A stretch of DNA of 56,013 nucleotides, taken from positions 1-56,013 of the forward strand of contig DATGHL010000045.1 of assembly GCA_035308025.1 (NCBI GenBank), written 5' to 3'. The stretch comes from Candidatus Binataceae bacterium. GTDB taxonomy: Bacteria > Desulfobacterota > Binatia > Binatales > Binataceae. The notes beneath the pieces were generated by a model. It made no database searches and had not been told where the DNA came from. It was given only the letters and a program-made list of their open reading frames with translations. The translations under genes were made by a program, and so were the position numbers. Below, piece after piece: positions 1 through 7,681 of this stretch (position 1 is the stretch's first letter; every line of letters starts with the position of its first letter).

Positions 1-28
1 CGCCGCCTCGTCGGCTGGCACGACCTGA

Positions 29-466
29 CCACAATCAGCGAACAACCGGAGGCAGCGTAATAGCAAGTTGATACTTCAACCGCTCAACTCGTCGCCTGGC
101 CGATGCTTACTGCTTTTCCACCACTTGACCGACACTACCCACGACCTCCGCCATACCTTCGCGAGCTATCAGGCCATGTCCGGGGTCGCTTCTCGTGGAT
201 TGCAAATCCTGCTTGGGCACAAAGACCCGCGCATGACAATGCGATACAGCCACTTGCCTGAAGCGTATTTGAGAAGGGCAGTGAACGAAGTCCAACTCGG
301 TTTGCAACTTCGGTCGCATCAGCCAGGCAATGAATCTGGCACCTATTTGGCACCGAGCGATTCGCCGTCATTCCGAGAAACGCAGAAACATCTGATTTTG
401 CTTGGTGATCCCAGCGGGAGTCGAACCCGCGTTACCGACGTGAGAGGCCGGTGTCCTAACCACTAG
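29..466 (+). pseudogene. Tyrosine recombinase (integrase) C-terminal remnant
   Basis: The reading frame carries the C-terminal catalytic part of a phage-type tyrosine recombinase: an HxxR box (HDLRHTFAS, about 143-170), a second histidine in LLGHKD and the nucleophile tyrosine in MRYSHL (about 240-257). The N-terminal DNA-binding domain and the first catalytic arginine are missing, and a TGA lies in frame at 26-28, so the gene is broken inside the window. After the tyrosine the frame runs antisense through tRNA-Glu before stopping at 464-466. That tail is readthrough and not a domain. The position against a tRNA 3' end is typical of an integrase left at an attachment site. It could be the end of a larger disrupted gene starting left of the window. 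Confidence 0.6.
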
Positions 467-477
467 ACGATGGGACC
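403..477 (-). tRNA. tRNA-Glu (anticodon CTC)
   Basis: The minus strand folds as a complete cloverleaf of 75 nt including an encoded CCA (403-405). The acceptor starts GGTCCCA, the anticodon stem CCGGC/GTCGG holds the loop CTCTCAC with anticodon CTC (reads GAG), and the T arm contains GGTTCGACTCC. It lies 11 bp downstream of tRNA-Gln, on the same strand and probably in one transcript. The integrase remnant abuts its 3' end, suggesting past use as an attachment site. Confidence 0.95.
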
Positions 478-488
478 GTCGAGAGCGC

Positions 489-564
489 TGGCTGAGGAGG
501 GAGGATTCGAACCTCCAATAACCTGATCCAGAGTCAGGTGGCTTGCCAATTTGCCCACTCCTCA
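489..564 (-). tRNA. tRNA-Gln (anticodon CTG)
   Basis: The minus strand encodes a 76-nt cloverleaf with CCA (489-491). The acceptor stem is TGAGGAG/CTCCTCA, the anticodon stem CCTGA/TCAGG encloses CTCTGGA with anticodon CTG (reads CAG), and the T arm is GGAGGTTCGAATCCTCC. It is the first gene of a two-tRNA unit and has a recognisable promoter just upstream. Confidence 0.95.
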
Positions 565-574
565 GCGCCCTTCA

Positions 575-603
575 TTTATAGACTCCGGCGCGGCTGGTTC
601 CAA
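575..603 (-). promoter_or_regulatory. Sigma-70-type promoter of the tRNA-Gln/tRNA-Glu unit
   Basis: On the minus strand there is a -35 hexamer TTGGAA (603-598), a 17-bp spacer and a -10 hexamer TATAAA (580-575). The -10 ends 10 bp before the mature 5' end of tRNA-Gln, the usual position for a tRNA promoter. Matches to consensus are 4/6 and 5/6. Confidence 0.6.
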
Positions 604-926
604 GAGCGAGGCGGGTCTTTACTGGGCCGCGATGTTCGCCGAGCCTCGACGCGTTTCACGTTTAGCCGATTGTCTGCTGCTCGGAGGGATCATAGTGCGC
701 CCGCTCGTTCGACGTCGTTCCGGCAAGGACCCGGGCTGGTTTCAGCTCGCAGCGTCTCGTAGTCGTACAGCGCCACGGTATCAGTTGATGGTCTGACACT
801 TGCTCCGTTACCGATGGCATGAGCGCACGAAACGGATCAGCGACAGCGGACACAATTGAAGCGTCCGGCAGCGTATCGCGCGCTGACCCTCCGTGGGACA
901 AGGTGTGCCGGTAAGGGCCTGATTGG
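604..926. other. Intergenic, no gene recognised
   Basis: About 320 bp between the tRNA promoter and the regulator at 927. I see no convincing coding region, RNA fold or sigma-54 -24/-12 promoter here. Short open frames on both strands lack family features. Confidence 0.4.
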
Positions 927-2111
927 ATGCGCGACGATTCTGCAAATAACGATCTGCGTGGAGTCGCAGATTGGATCGAGATCGCGGCGTTCGCGCGTCC
1001 TTCGCTGTGTGCAGGAATCATCGGGGAGTCGTCGGCAATTCGTGCGATGTTCGCCGCGATCGAACGCTTCGCACCCTTTAACGGGACCGTACTGATAACC
1101 GGCGAATCGGGTTCCGGCAAGGAGCTGGTTACCCGTGCGCTGCATCAGCTCGGGCCGTCTCCGAATGGGCCGCTGGTCTCGTTCAATTGCGCGAATCTGG
1201 TCGAAGGCCTCGCAGAGTCGCAGCTTTTTGGCCACGTCAAGGGCGCCTTCACGCATGCGCGCGAGGCGCAGATGGGCTGTTTCCGCCAGGCGCACGGGGG
1301 CACGCTGATGCTCGATGAAGTCGGCGAGCTGCCGCTGGCGATGCAGGCGAAGCTGCTGCGCGTGGCGGATTCGTTTGAAGTGCAACCGGTGGGATCGCCG
1401 GAGACGATTCGAGTCGAAGTGCGGATCCTGGCGGCGACCAATCGAGACTTGCCGACGATGGTCAAGGCCGGAACCTTCCGCTCCGATCTTTATTATCGGC
1501 TGAACGTTGCATCAATCTACGTGCCGCCGTTGCGCGAACGGATCGATGACGTCGGTCCGCTGACCGCGCATTTCGTCGACAAATATAATCGCGAGTTCGG
1601 CCGCAATGTCCGGTTCATTTCGCGGAGCGCGTTCGCTCTGCTGCGCGCACATCGATGGCCCGGCAATATCCGTGAGCTGGCGCACGTGATCGAGCATGCG
1701 GCGCTGCTCGGCGACGACGAGAGTATCGATCGCCGCGATCTGCCGGAGGATTTGCTCGAGCGTATCGAGGACGATCCGCTAAGTCCGCTCGACGGTCCTG
1801 CGGCGGCTCCTGATTCGAGAAGCCGGTCTCCGCGGATCAAACCGCTGGACGACGTACTCAAGGACACGGTCGAACGCTCCCTGCTCGAGTCGGGAGGCGA
1901 CTGCGCTGAGGCGGCTCGGCTGCTCGGGATCTCTCGTCCGGCGATCTACCGCAAGATGGCGCGCTTCGGGATAACCAATGCGTCGCTAAGGAACTATCGG
2001 CGAATCGCGCGACAGCTTGGGTCGCGGGTCGAGTCGGGCAGCTTCGACCCTGCGAACGCGCTCAGCGACGACGCCGACGATAGCTTGCCGGCGCCGCCGC
2101 TCCAGCAGTAA
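927..2111 (+). CDS. Sigma-54-type transcriptional activator (bEBP) without sensory domain
   Basis: The protein (394 aa) has the AAA+ domain of bacterial enhancer-binding proteins almost from its start: Walker A GESGSGKE (59-66), Walker B GGTLMLDE (124-131), the FRSDLYYRLN arginine-finger region (184-193), then a C-terminal Fis-type helix-turn-helix (about 308-350) and a 45-residue tail. There is no receiver, GAF or PAS domain, so activity must be controlled otherwise, for example by a separate partner as for PspF. The sigma-54 contact loop reads GAFTHA (106-111) where the consensus is GAFTGA, which may weaken or change sigma-54 engagement. Start ATG 927 has only a weak ribosome site. The target genes are unknown. 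Confidence 0.85.
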   Translation: MRDDSANNDLRGVADWIEIAAFARPSLCAGIIGESSAIRAMFAAIERFAPFNGTVLITGESGSGKELVTRALHQLGPSPNGPLVSFNCANLVEGLAESQLFGHVKGAFTHAREAQMGCFRQAHGGTLMLDEVGELPLAMQAKLLRVADSFEVQPVGSPETIRVEVRILAATNRDLPTMVKAGTFRSDLYYRLNVASIYVPPLRERIDDVGPLTAHFVDKYNREFGRNVRFISRSAFALLRAHRWPGNIRELAHVIEHAALLGDDESIDRRDLPEDLLERIEDDPLSPLDGPAAAPDSRSRSPRIKPLDDVLKDTVERSLLESGGDCAEAARLLGISRPAIYRKMARFGITNASLRNYRRIARQLGSRVESGSFDPANALSDDADDSLPAPPLQQ

Positions 2112-2120
2112 GTCCGCGGC

Positions 2121-2969
2121 TTAGCGCAGTTTGGCGGCAAGCGTGGCGTAGGTATCTAGCATCGGCAACACCTTGTCGGCCTTGGCCGGCGGCAATCCGA
2201 AGATCAGATGCGAAAAGCCCATGTCCTGGAAGCGGCGAGCCTGATCTTCTTTCGCCGTCACGCCGAAAATTCCAAGCTGCAAATCTTCAAAGCGGCGGCC
2301 GGCCCGATCAGCGGCCTCGCGCAATTTCTGCAGGCCTTCCTTGAGCTTGTCGCCGCCGCGATTTATCGGCATCCAGCCGTCGCAGTATTCAACCGTGCGA
2401 TCGAAAGCCTTGCTGGCCTCCGAGCCCATCAGTATCGGCGGGCCGCCGGGCTGGAGCGGTTTGGGCCACGACCACATCGGCTCGAAGTTGACGAATTCCC
2501 CATGGAATTCAGCTTTTTCGTTGCGCCAGATCTCTTTCATGGCCAGCACGCGCTCGCGCAGCAGCCGCCAGCGTCGTTTGAAATCGGTGCCGTGGTCTTC
2601 CATCTCCTCGGCGTTCCAGCCGCCGCCGATCCCGAGGATCACGCGGCCGCCGGAGATCACGTCGAGGGAGGCGACCTCTTTGGCGAGGACGATCGGATCG
2701 CGCTCGACTACCAGGCAGATGCCGGTGCCAAGCTTGATCCGCTTGGTCGCGACGGCCGCCGCGGTCAATGCGACGAAGAGATCGTGAGTATGCGAATACT
2801 CCATCGGCAGCTCCGCGCCGCCCGGCCAGGGCGAGCGCCGGCTGGTGGGGATGTGCGTATGCTCGGGGAAAAAGAGCGAATCAAGGCCGCGCTCCTCAAC
2901 CGCTTTGGCCAGCTCGACCGGCTGAATTGCGTAGTCCGTCGGAAACATCATCGCGCCGAAGGTGCTCAT
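2121..2969 (-). CDS. LLM-class flavin/F420-dependent oxidoreductase
   Basis: A 282-aa luciferase-like monooxygenase-fold enzyme, closest in style to the TIGR03619 group of probable F420-dependent oxidoreductases. The N-terminus (MSTFGAMMFPTDYAIQP), the FFPEHTHIP strand, the KRIKLGTGICLV and GGRVILGIGGGWNAEE segments and the PPILMGSEA motif are the family's landmarks. These enzymes move hydride from F420H2 or oxidise substrates with FMN; the substrate cannot be read from sequence. A GGGAG sequence 8 bp upstream supports the ATG at 2969. The GST gene lies 25 bp upstream on the same strand, so the two may be co-transcribed. One of three LLM genes in the window. Confidence 0.88.
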   Translation of the reverse strand: MSTFGAMMFPTDYAIQPVELAKAVEERGLDSLFFPEHTHIPTSRRSPWPGGAELPMEYSHTHDLFVALTAAAVATKRIKLGTGICLVVERDPIVLAKEVASLDVISGGRVILGIGGGWNAEEMEDHGTDFKRRWRLLRERVLAMKEIWRNEKAEFHGEFVNFEPMWSWPKPLQPGGPPILMGSEASKAFDRTVEYCDGWMPINRGGDKLKEGLQKLREAADRAGRRFEDLQLGIFGVTAKEDQARRFQDMGFSHLIFGLPPAKADKVLPMLDTYATLAAKLR

Positions 2970-2994
2970 TGTTTTAACTCCCGGTTAGCTGTGG

Positions 2995-3603
2995 TTAGGC
3001 TTTCGCGCTGGGGCGAGCCGAAACTTCGGCATGCCAGCGCGCGAGATTTTTCTGCTCGGGTTGAATCGCGATTTTCGAGACGCGGCCGAAGTCGATCGCG
3101 ATCATCGCGGTGATGTCAGCGATCGAGAAGCGGTCGCCGGCGATATAGCGGCGGTTGGCAAGCTCGCTATCCAGCCACTTGAGGTTGTCCTCGGCGTTCT
3201 GCTTCTGCAGCTCGGCGTATTCCGGCAACTGGCGAATCCGCCCCTTGAAGAATTCGTGGCGCTGGCGGAAGGCGTCGGCGATCGGCATCAGGATCGCCAG
3301 TTCCATCCGGCGGTTCCACATCTCGACGACCGCGCGATCTTTGGCGTCCACGCCCATCAGCGGCGGTTCTGGGTGCAGGCCCTCGAAGTAGCGGCAGATC
3401 GCGACGCTCTCGGCAATGCACGTGCCGTCGTCGAGTTCGAGCACCGGCACGCCGGCGAGCGGATTCTTCTTGAGGAACTCGGGCTGGCGATTGACGCCCT
3501 TGCCGATATCGACGTCCTCGAGCGGAACCTGGAGATTTTTCTCGGCGAGAAAGACGCGAACGCGGCGCGGGTTTGGCGCCACAGGGGAATTATAGATCTT
3601 CAT
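2995..3603 (-). CDS. Glutathione S-transferase family protein
   Basis: A full-length (202 aa) cytosolic GST. The N-terminal thioredoxin-like domain (1-80) includes the start MKIYNSPVAPNPRRVRVFL, the cis-proline region GVPVLELDDG and the glutathione-binding ESVAICRYFE. The C-terminal helical domain contains the N-capping motif RFSIADITA. It would conjugate or reduce electrophiles with glutathione or a similar thiol. It lies directly upstream of an LLM oxidoreductase, which suggests a role in handling xenobiotic or reactive metabolites (inference). The GGAG ribosome site is about 12 bp upstream, a little far. Confidence 0.9.
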   Translation of the reverse strand: MKIYNSPVAPNPRRVRVFLAEKNLQVPLEDVDIGKGVNRQPEFLKKNPLAGVPVLELDDGTCIAESVAICRYFEGLHPEPPLMGVDAKDRAVVEMWNRRMELAILMPIADAFRQRHEFFKGRIRQLPEYAELQKQNAEDNLKWLDSELANRRYIAGDRFSIADITAMIAIDFGRVSKIAIQPEQKNLARWHAEVSARPSAKA

Positions 3604-3710
3604 ACTGAATACTGCTCCTGTTTTTTCCGTCGATTACGGATTCATCGCCACGCTTGGTTCAATGCATTGTGACTTATACTTCGATGCTGGATCGGATCGC
3701 CAACGCACAC

Positions 3711-4325
3711 TCAGCCAGGCAAATCTTTCCTGACGCAGCTCGCAGACTCGCCTGCTCGCTCCGCCTGCGGCTCCGCTAGTGTGCCGCAAGATTCAATTGC
3801 CGCGAGCGCGCCGTTGGTGAGCTGATCAGCTTTCAATGCTGCCAGCAACTCATCAACGATCCTGTGCCAGACGGCTCCGGGCGCGCGCGCGTGAGTCGCA
3901 TGATCGGCAATGATTTCGGCGTAGTGCTCGGCCAGGGAAACGAAGATCAGGACGTGGGGTCGCGTGGAATCGCCGGCCGCGCTATGGATGGCGAATTCGC
4001 GATGGGCCAGCTCTCGCGCGTGCGCCTGTTTGACGCGTGACGGGACCAGCGCCAGCCGAATGGGCATCCAGTCAAAAATCAGGACGAGGACCAGTAGAAG
4101 CGCTACCTCGATAAAGACGGTCGTGCGATCGTCGAGATCGGGAAATCCGAGGGCGACGATCACGGCGAGCAAAATCGCGCCGCCGCCTGCCCAGACGATC
4201 GGATAGAGCGAGTAGCGATCGCTGACACGAGTTATGACCAGGCTCAGATGAGCGCCAGTGCGTTCAGCGATCGCGGCGATCGCATCATCGATACGCTGGC
4301 GTGCAGCGGCGTCGAAGCGCGCCAT
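3711..4325 (-). CDS. Second TPM-domain membrane protein (TLP18.3/Psb32/MOLO-1 family)
   Basis: A 204-aa protein starting at ATG 4325, whose A is the last base of the stop codon of the upstream TPM gene (TGATG overlap), so the two are translationally coupled. The N-terminus (DDAIAAIAERTGAHLSLVI) is the TPM domain start. Two hydrophobic segments (about 44-60 and 68-85) follow, then the second half of the domain (PHVLIFVSLAEHYAEIIAD). The last roughly 25 residues are atypical, ending CGTLAEPQAERAGES..., and their DNA contains a 21-bp stretch that recurs at 40237-40257, so the original tail may have been replaced. It probably works with LemA and the larger TPM protein at the membrane; the molecular role is not known. 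Confidence 0.75.
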   Translation of the reverse strand: MARFDAAARQRIDDAIAAIAERTGAHLSLVITRVSDRYSLYPIVWAGGGAILLAVIVALGFPDLDDRTTVFIEVALLLVLVLIFDWMPIRLALVPSRVKQAHARELAHREFAIHSAAGDSTRPHVLIFVSLAEHYAEIIADHATHARAPGAVWHRIVDELLAALKADQLTNGALAAIESCGTLAEPQAERAGESASCVRKDLPG

Positions 4326-5074
4326 CACCAGCCGCCCGACGCGCCGCCGCCGCCGAACGAACCGCCGCCACCCGAGAATCCTCCACCGCTTCCGCCGCCG
4401 AAGCCTCCGCCGCGATAGATCATCGGCCCGGCCCCGCCGAGGTAACCGCGCGCCATCGAGCCGCGGCTGAGGCGGCTGCGCCAAAACATAAAGGCGAAAA
4501 AGATGACCATGAGAAGCAGCATCCCGACAGGCGAATTCTCGACCGTCGTGGGCCGCGGCGCGCGCGGCTGCGCGGCTGTGGTGTCGCCCCCAAGCACCGT
4601 CAGGATTGCCGCGGTTCCGGCGACCACGCCGGCGTTGAAATCTCCCGTGCGGAAGCTCGGCAAAATCTGATCCTCGATTATCACGCGGCTGGCGGCGTCG
4701 GTGAGTGTACCCTCGAGGCCGTAGCCGACCTCGATGCGGACCTTGCGCTCGTTCGGCGCGACGATCAGCACTGCGCCGGTATTCTTGTCTTTCTGACCGA
4801 TGCCCCAGGCGCGCCCGAGCTGGTAGCCGTAATCTTCAATCGAATAGCCCTCGAGCGACTTGAGCGTGACGACTACGACCTGCTGGCCGGTGGCGCGCTC
4901 ATGTGCGGCCAGCATCTCGACGAGCCCGTTACGAGTGGCGGGAGTGAGGATTCCGGCGTCATCGACGACGCGGCCGCTGAGTTGTGGAAACGTTGGGGTT
5001 GCGGCGTAAAGCGGCGCGCCGAGCATCAGCAGGAGCGCGAACGTCCACCAGCCGCGAAGCATAGTCGGCCGCAT
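4325..5074 (-). CDS. TPM-domain protein with glycine-rich C-terminus (YgcG-like)
   Basis: A 249-aa secreted/anchored protein. It has a signal peptide (1-25, cleavage near APLYA), a TPM domain (about 33-155, with GRVVDDAGIL and a TGAVLIVAPNERKVRIEVG core), one membrane helix (about 190-205) and a glycine/serine tail ending GGGGASGGW. This is the classic architecture of the partner of LemA. Its ATG at 5074 overlaps the LemA stop codon as TGATG, and its own stop overlaps the next start the same way, so all three form a tightly coupled operon. A longer open frame extends upstream but is out-of-frame antisense to nothing recognisable and overlaps lemA. Confidence 0.88.
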   Translation of the reverse strand: MRPTMLRGWWTFALLLMLGAPLYAATPTFPQLSGRVVDDAGILTPATRNGLVEMLAAHERATGQQVVVVTLKSLEGYSIEDYGYQLGRAWGIGQKDKNTGAVLIVAPNERKVRIEVGYGLEGTLTDAASRVIIEDQILPSFRTGDFNAGVVAGTAAILTVLGGDTTAAQPRAPRPTTVENSPVGMLLLMVIFFAFMFWRSRLSRGSMARGYLGGAGPMIYRGGGFGGGSGGGFSGGGGSFGGGGASGGW

Positions 5075-5676
5075 CAGAAGTTGACCTGTGGCGCCTGCTG
5101 CGCCTGCTCCGAAATCGCGAAGGTTTGCCGCAGCTTGAGGTCCGGGTAGAGCATCGCAGCGATCCAGCGGCCGGGGATCGTCCGCAACTCGGTGTTGTAC
5201 ATCTGCACCGCGCTGATGTAATCGCGGCGCGCGACGGCGATGCGGTTCTCGGTGCCTTCGAGCTGCGATTGCAGCGCGAGGAAATTCTGATTCGATTTCA
5301 GATTCGGATAATTTTCGGTGACCACCAGCAGCCGCCCGAGCGCGCCGCTCAACGCTGATTGGTTCTGCTCGAACTGATGAAAGGCCTGCGGGTTTGAGAG
5401 GATGTCGGCCGGCAGTTGCATCTGCGTCGCCTTGGCGCGGGCTTCGACCACCTGGGTCAGCACCTGCTGCTCCTGATGCGCGTAGCCCTTCACGGTCTGC
5501 ACCAGGTTCGGAATGAGATCGCTGCGCCGCTGATATTGATTCAGCACCTCGCTCCAGGCGGCCTTGACCTGCTCGTCGAGGGTCGGCAGGCGGTTGACGC
5601 CGCATCCGGGGAGGCTGATTAGCGTCAAGACGATGAGCGCCCAGAGCGCTGATGACGGCATGAGTCGGATTCGCAT
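5074..5676 (-). CDS. lemA: LemA family lipoprotein
   Basis: A 200-aa LemA protein: N-terminal membrane/lipoprotein signal ending LPGC, then the coiled-coil LemA fold with the diagnostic stretches LNQYQRRSDLIPNLVQTVKGYA, NYPNLKSNQNFLALQSQLEGTENRI and RRDYISAVQMYNT. I chose ATG 5676 because GAGGAG lies 10 bp upstream; a GTG at 5700 is also in frame. First gene of the lemA-TPM-TPM operon. The family is conserved but its function is unsettled. Confidence 0.93.
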   Translation of the reverse strand: MRIRLMPSSALWALIVLTLISLPGCGVNRLPTLDEQVKAAWSEVLNQYQRRSDLIPNLVQTVKGYAHQEQQVLTQVVEARAKATQMQLPADILSNPQAFHQFEQNQSALSGALGRLLVVTENYPNLKSNQNFLALQSQLEGTENRIAVARRDYISAVQMYNTELRTIPGRWIAAMLYPDLKLRQTFAISEQAQQAPQVNF

Positions 5677-5801
5677 CGATCGTGGTCTCCTCAATCGCAC
5701 GCTCCATATTTGCTCGCGCCCCGCTTCAGCGCCAGCAGGCCGAAGTTTTTACGGCTTCGATAATCTGCTAATGAATTTCAACGCCTTCGGAGGACCGTCG
5801 C

Positions 5802-6566
5802 ATGACCTGCTCTCGAATTCTGGCGATGTCCGCGCTGGTGGCGGCCTTCGCAATCGCCGGGATCAAGCCAGGCGCGGCCAAGACGCCACCGCCGCCAATC
5901 TGCGTCAACGTGGGCGGTACCAGCGGTTGCTTTTCGAGCATTCAGGCGGCGGTGAACGCCGCACCGACAGAGACGACCATCAACGTCTCGCCCGGGACCT
6001 ATTTCGAAAACGTGACGATTGGTGGCGGCGAAGTCGCGATTCTTAACAGCACGATCAGCGGCAACGTCGCCGAGGCGGGCAGCGCTTCAGGTTCCGCGGG
6101 CGGCGGAATCGAGAACAACGGGGGCAAAGTAACGCTCAACAATGTGACGATTGCCGACAATACGGCCGGGACCGGCGGCGGCGTCGATACCAGCGCCGGC
6201 AGGAACTTCAAGATCAGCAACTCGATTATTTCCAACGATACCGGCACCGAGCTCGATAACGATTGTGCAGGTAAGATTGATTCCAGAGGGTTTAATCTCA
6301 TTCTCGACACAACCGGTTGCACCTTTATCGGCAAGACCTCGACCGACATTACCGGCATGGATCCGCTGCTTCAGGCGCTGGCGTTGAATCTACCCGGCAC
6401 AACCGAAACGCAGGCCCTGACAGCCGGATCTCCGGCGCTGACCAAGGGTAATCCGGCGACGCCCAACGGCAAGGGCATCCGCTGTTTCGCTACCGGTCAA
6501 AACGGACTTGTCCGTCCAAAGGGCGAGTGTGATATCGGAGCATTCCAGCTCAGCGGCGTCATCTGA
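5802..6566 (+). CDS. Secreted right-handed beta-helix protein, choice-of-anchor Q type
   Basis: A 254-aa protein with a signal peptide (about 1-26), then short parallel beta-helix rungs rich in N, S, T and G (TLNNVTIADNTAG, FKISNSIISNDTG) and the choice-of-anchor-Q ending (DPLLQALALN, SPALTKGNPATPN, RPKGECDIGAFQ). Such proteins are exported and surface- or polysaccharide-associated. The junction around residues 67-75 (YFENVTI directly followed by GGGEVAILNSTISGN) looks compressed compared with the family, as if several rungs had been deleted in frame. GGAGG 8 bp upstream supports ATG 5802. Divergent from lemA. Confidence 0.7.
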   Translation: MTCSRILAMSALVAAFAIAGIKPGAAKTPPPPICVNVGGTSGCFSSIQAAVNAAPTETTINVSPGTYFENVTIGGGEVAILNSTISGNVAEAGSASGSAGGGIENNGGKVTLNNVTIADNTAGTGGGVDTSAGRNFKISNSIISNDTGTELDNDCAGKIDSRGFNLILDTTGCTFIGKTSTDITGMDPLLQALALNLPGTTETQALTAGSPALTKGNPATPNGKGIRCFATGQNGLVRPKGECDIGAFQLSGVI

Positions 6567-6733
6567 TTTAAGCGGTCGCTGTTCACGCTGCCGGCAGGGT
6601 GAACTTCGCCAATGTATACTCGCGCGCGCACCTGGCCCACCAGCAATCGAAGTTTTTAAGGCAGCGCCAATTATGCTAGACCGCGTGGGAGCCGCGCGCA
6701 TCCACGAGCGCGACGCTTTGAGGAGGAACTCAC

Positions 6734-7648
6734 GTGCCGTCAGTAGAATTTGGCGCAACCATTCCGGGCTCCAAGGGAATCTCCGAATACGCCCAGCAGG
6801 CCGAGAGCATGGGCTTCGACTATCTGTGCTCTGGGGAACATATGATGTTCCACGGGCCGGTGGGTAATTCGCTCATCGCGCTTTCGATCGCCGCGGGCGC
6901 CACCAAGAAGATCAAACTGATGAGCACGGTGGTGCTGCTGCCGCTCTATCGGCCGATGGTGATCGCCAAGCTGACCTCGGTGCTCGACGTCGCGTCGGAC
7001 GGCCGCTATCACATGGGGATCGGCATCGGCGGCGAATTTCCCAAGGAGTTCGAGGCCTGCGGCGTGCCGGTGAACCAGCGCGGCTCGCGCTCGAACGAAG
7101 CGCTCGAAGTGATCACCAAGCTGTGGACCGAAAAGAACGTGACGTTCGAGGGACGCTACTCGAAGTTTTCGGGCGTCACAATCCAGCCGGCGCCGGTCCA
7201 GAAGCCTCATCCTCCCATCTGGGTCGCGGGGCGCAAGGAGCCCGCGATGCGCCGCGCGGCGCGCTACGCGCAGGGCTGGATTCCCTACATGTACACGCCC
7301 GAGATGCTGCACGAGAGCCTCGATAAAATCCGGCAGTTCGGGATGGAGGCGGGCCGCGACATGAGCAACTTTCGGCCGGGCCTGTTCATCTTCGCGTCGG
7401 TCTATCCGGATCGCGAAAAGGCCAAGGAGCAGGCCGCCAAGGCGCTCGGCGGCACCTATGCGCAGGACTTCTCGAAGATCGCCGGCCGCTACACGCTGTA
7501 CGGCAATCCCGACGACTGCCGCAAGCGGCTGCAGGAATATGTCGACGCGGGCGCGCGCACCGTGCTGATTAGCTGGGCCTGCCGCCACGAGGATATCGCG
7601 CAGAACATGAAGCTGGTCGCCGAGGAGATTACGCCGGCCTTCAGATAG
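6734..7648 (+). CDS. LLM-class flavin/F420-dependent oxidoreductase
   Basis: A 304-aa luciferase-like oxidoreductase with the family blocks MGFDYLCSGEHMMFHGP, KKIKLMSTVVLLPLY, DGRYHMGIGIGGEFPKEFEACG and PPIWVAGRKEPAMRRAARYAQGW. The last block binds the cofactor phosphate. The GTG start at 6734 is fixed by AGGAGG 7 bp upstream. Substrate unknown. It stands alone on the plus strand, followed 33 bp later by a membrane protein gene that may share its transcript. Confidence 0.9.
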   Translation: MPSVEFGATIPGSKGISEYAQQAESMGFDYLCSGEHMMFHGPVGNSLIALSIAAGATKKIKLMSTVVLLPLYRPMVIAKLTSVLDVASDGRYHMGIGIGGEFPKEFEACGVPVNQRGSRSNEALEVITKLWTEKNVTFEGRYSKFSGVTIQPAPVQKPHPPIWVAGRKEPAMRRAARYAQGWIPYMYTPEMLHESLDKIRQFGMEAGRDMSNFRPGLFIFASVYPDREKAKEQAAKALGGTYAQDFSKIAGRYTLYGNPDDCRKRLQEYVDAGARTVLISWACRHEDIAQNMKLVAEEITPAFR

Positions 7649-7681
7649 CGTCGCGCCGGACGCGGCGCACACTTTCCCGCG

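Noticed and set aside
1..60. Short frame RRLVGWHDLTTISEQPEAA ending at 60
   Set aside because: Too short to identify; may be the end of a gene left of the window or a remnant.
4301..5149. 282-codon plus-strand open frame over the lemA/TPM operon
   Set aside because: GC-rich third-position shadow antisense to two well-supported genes; no family resemblance.
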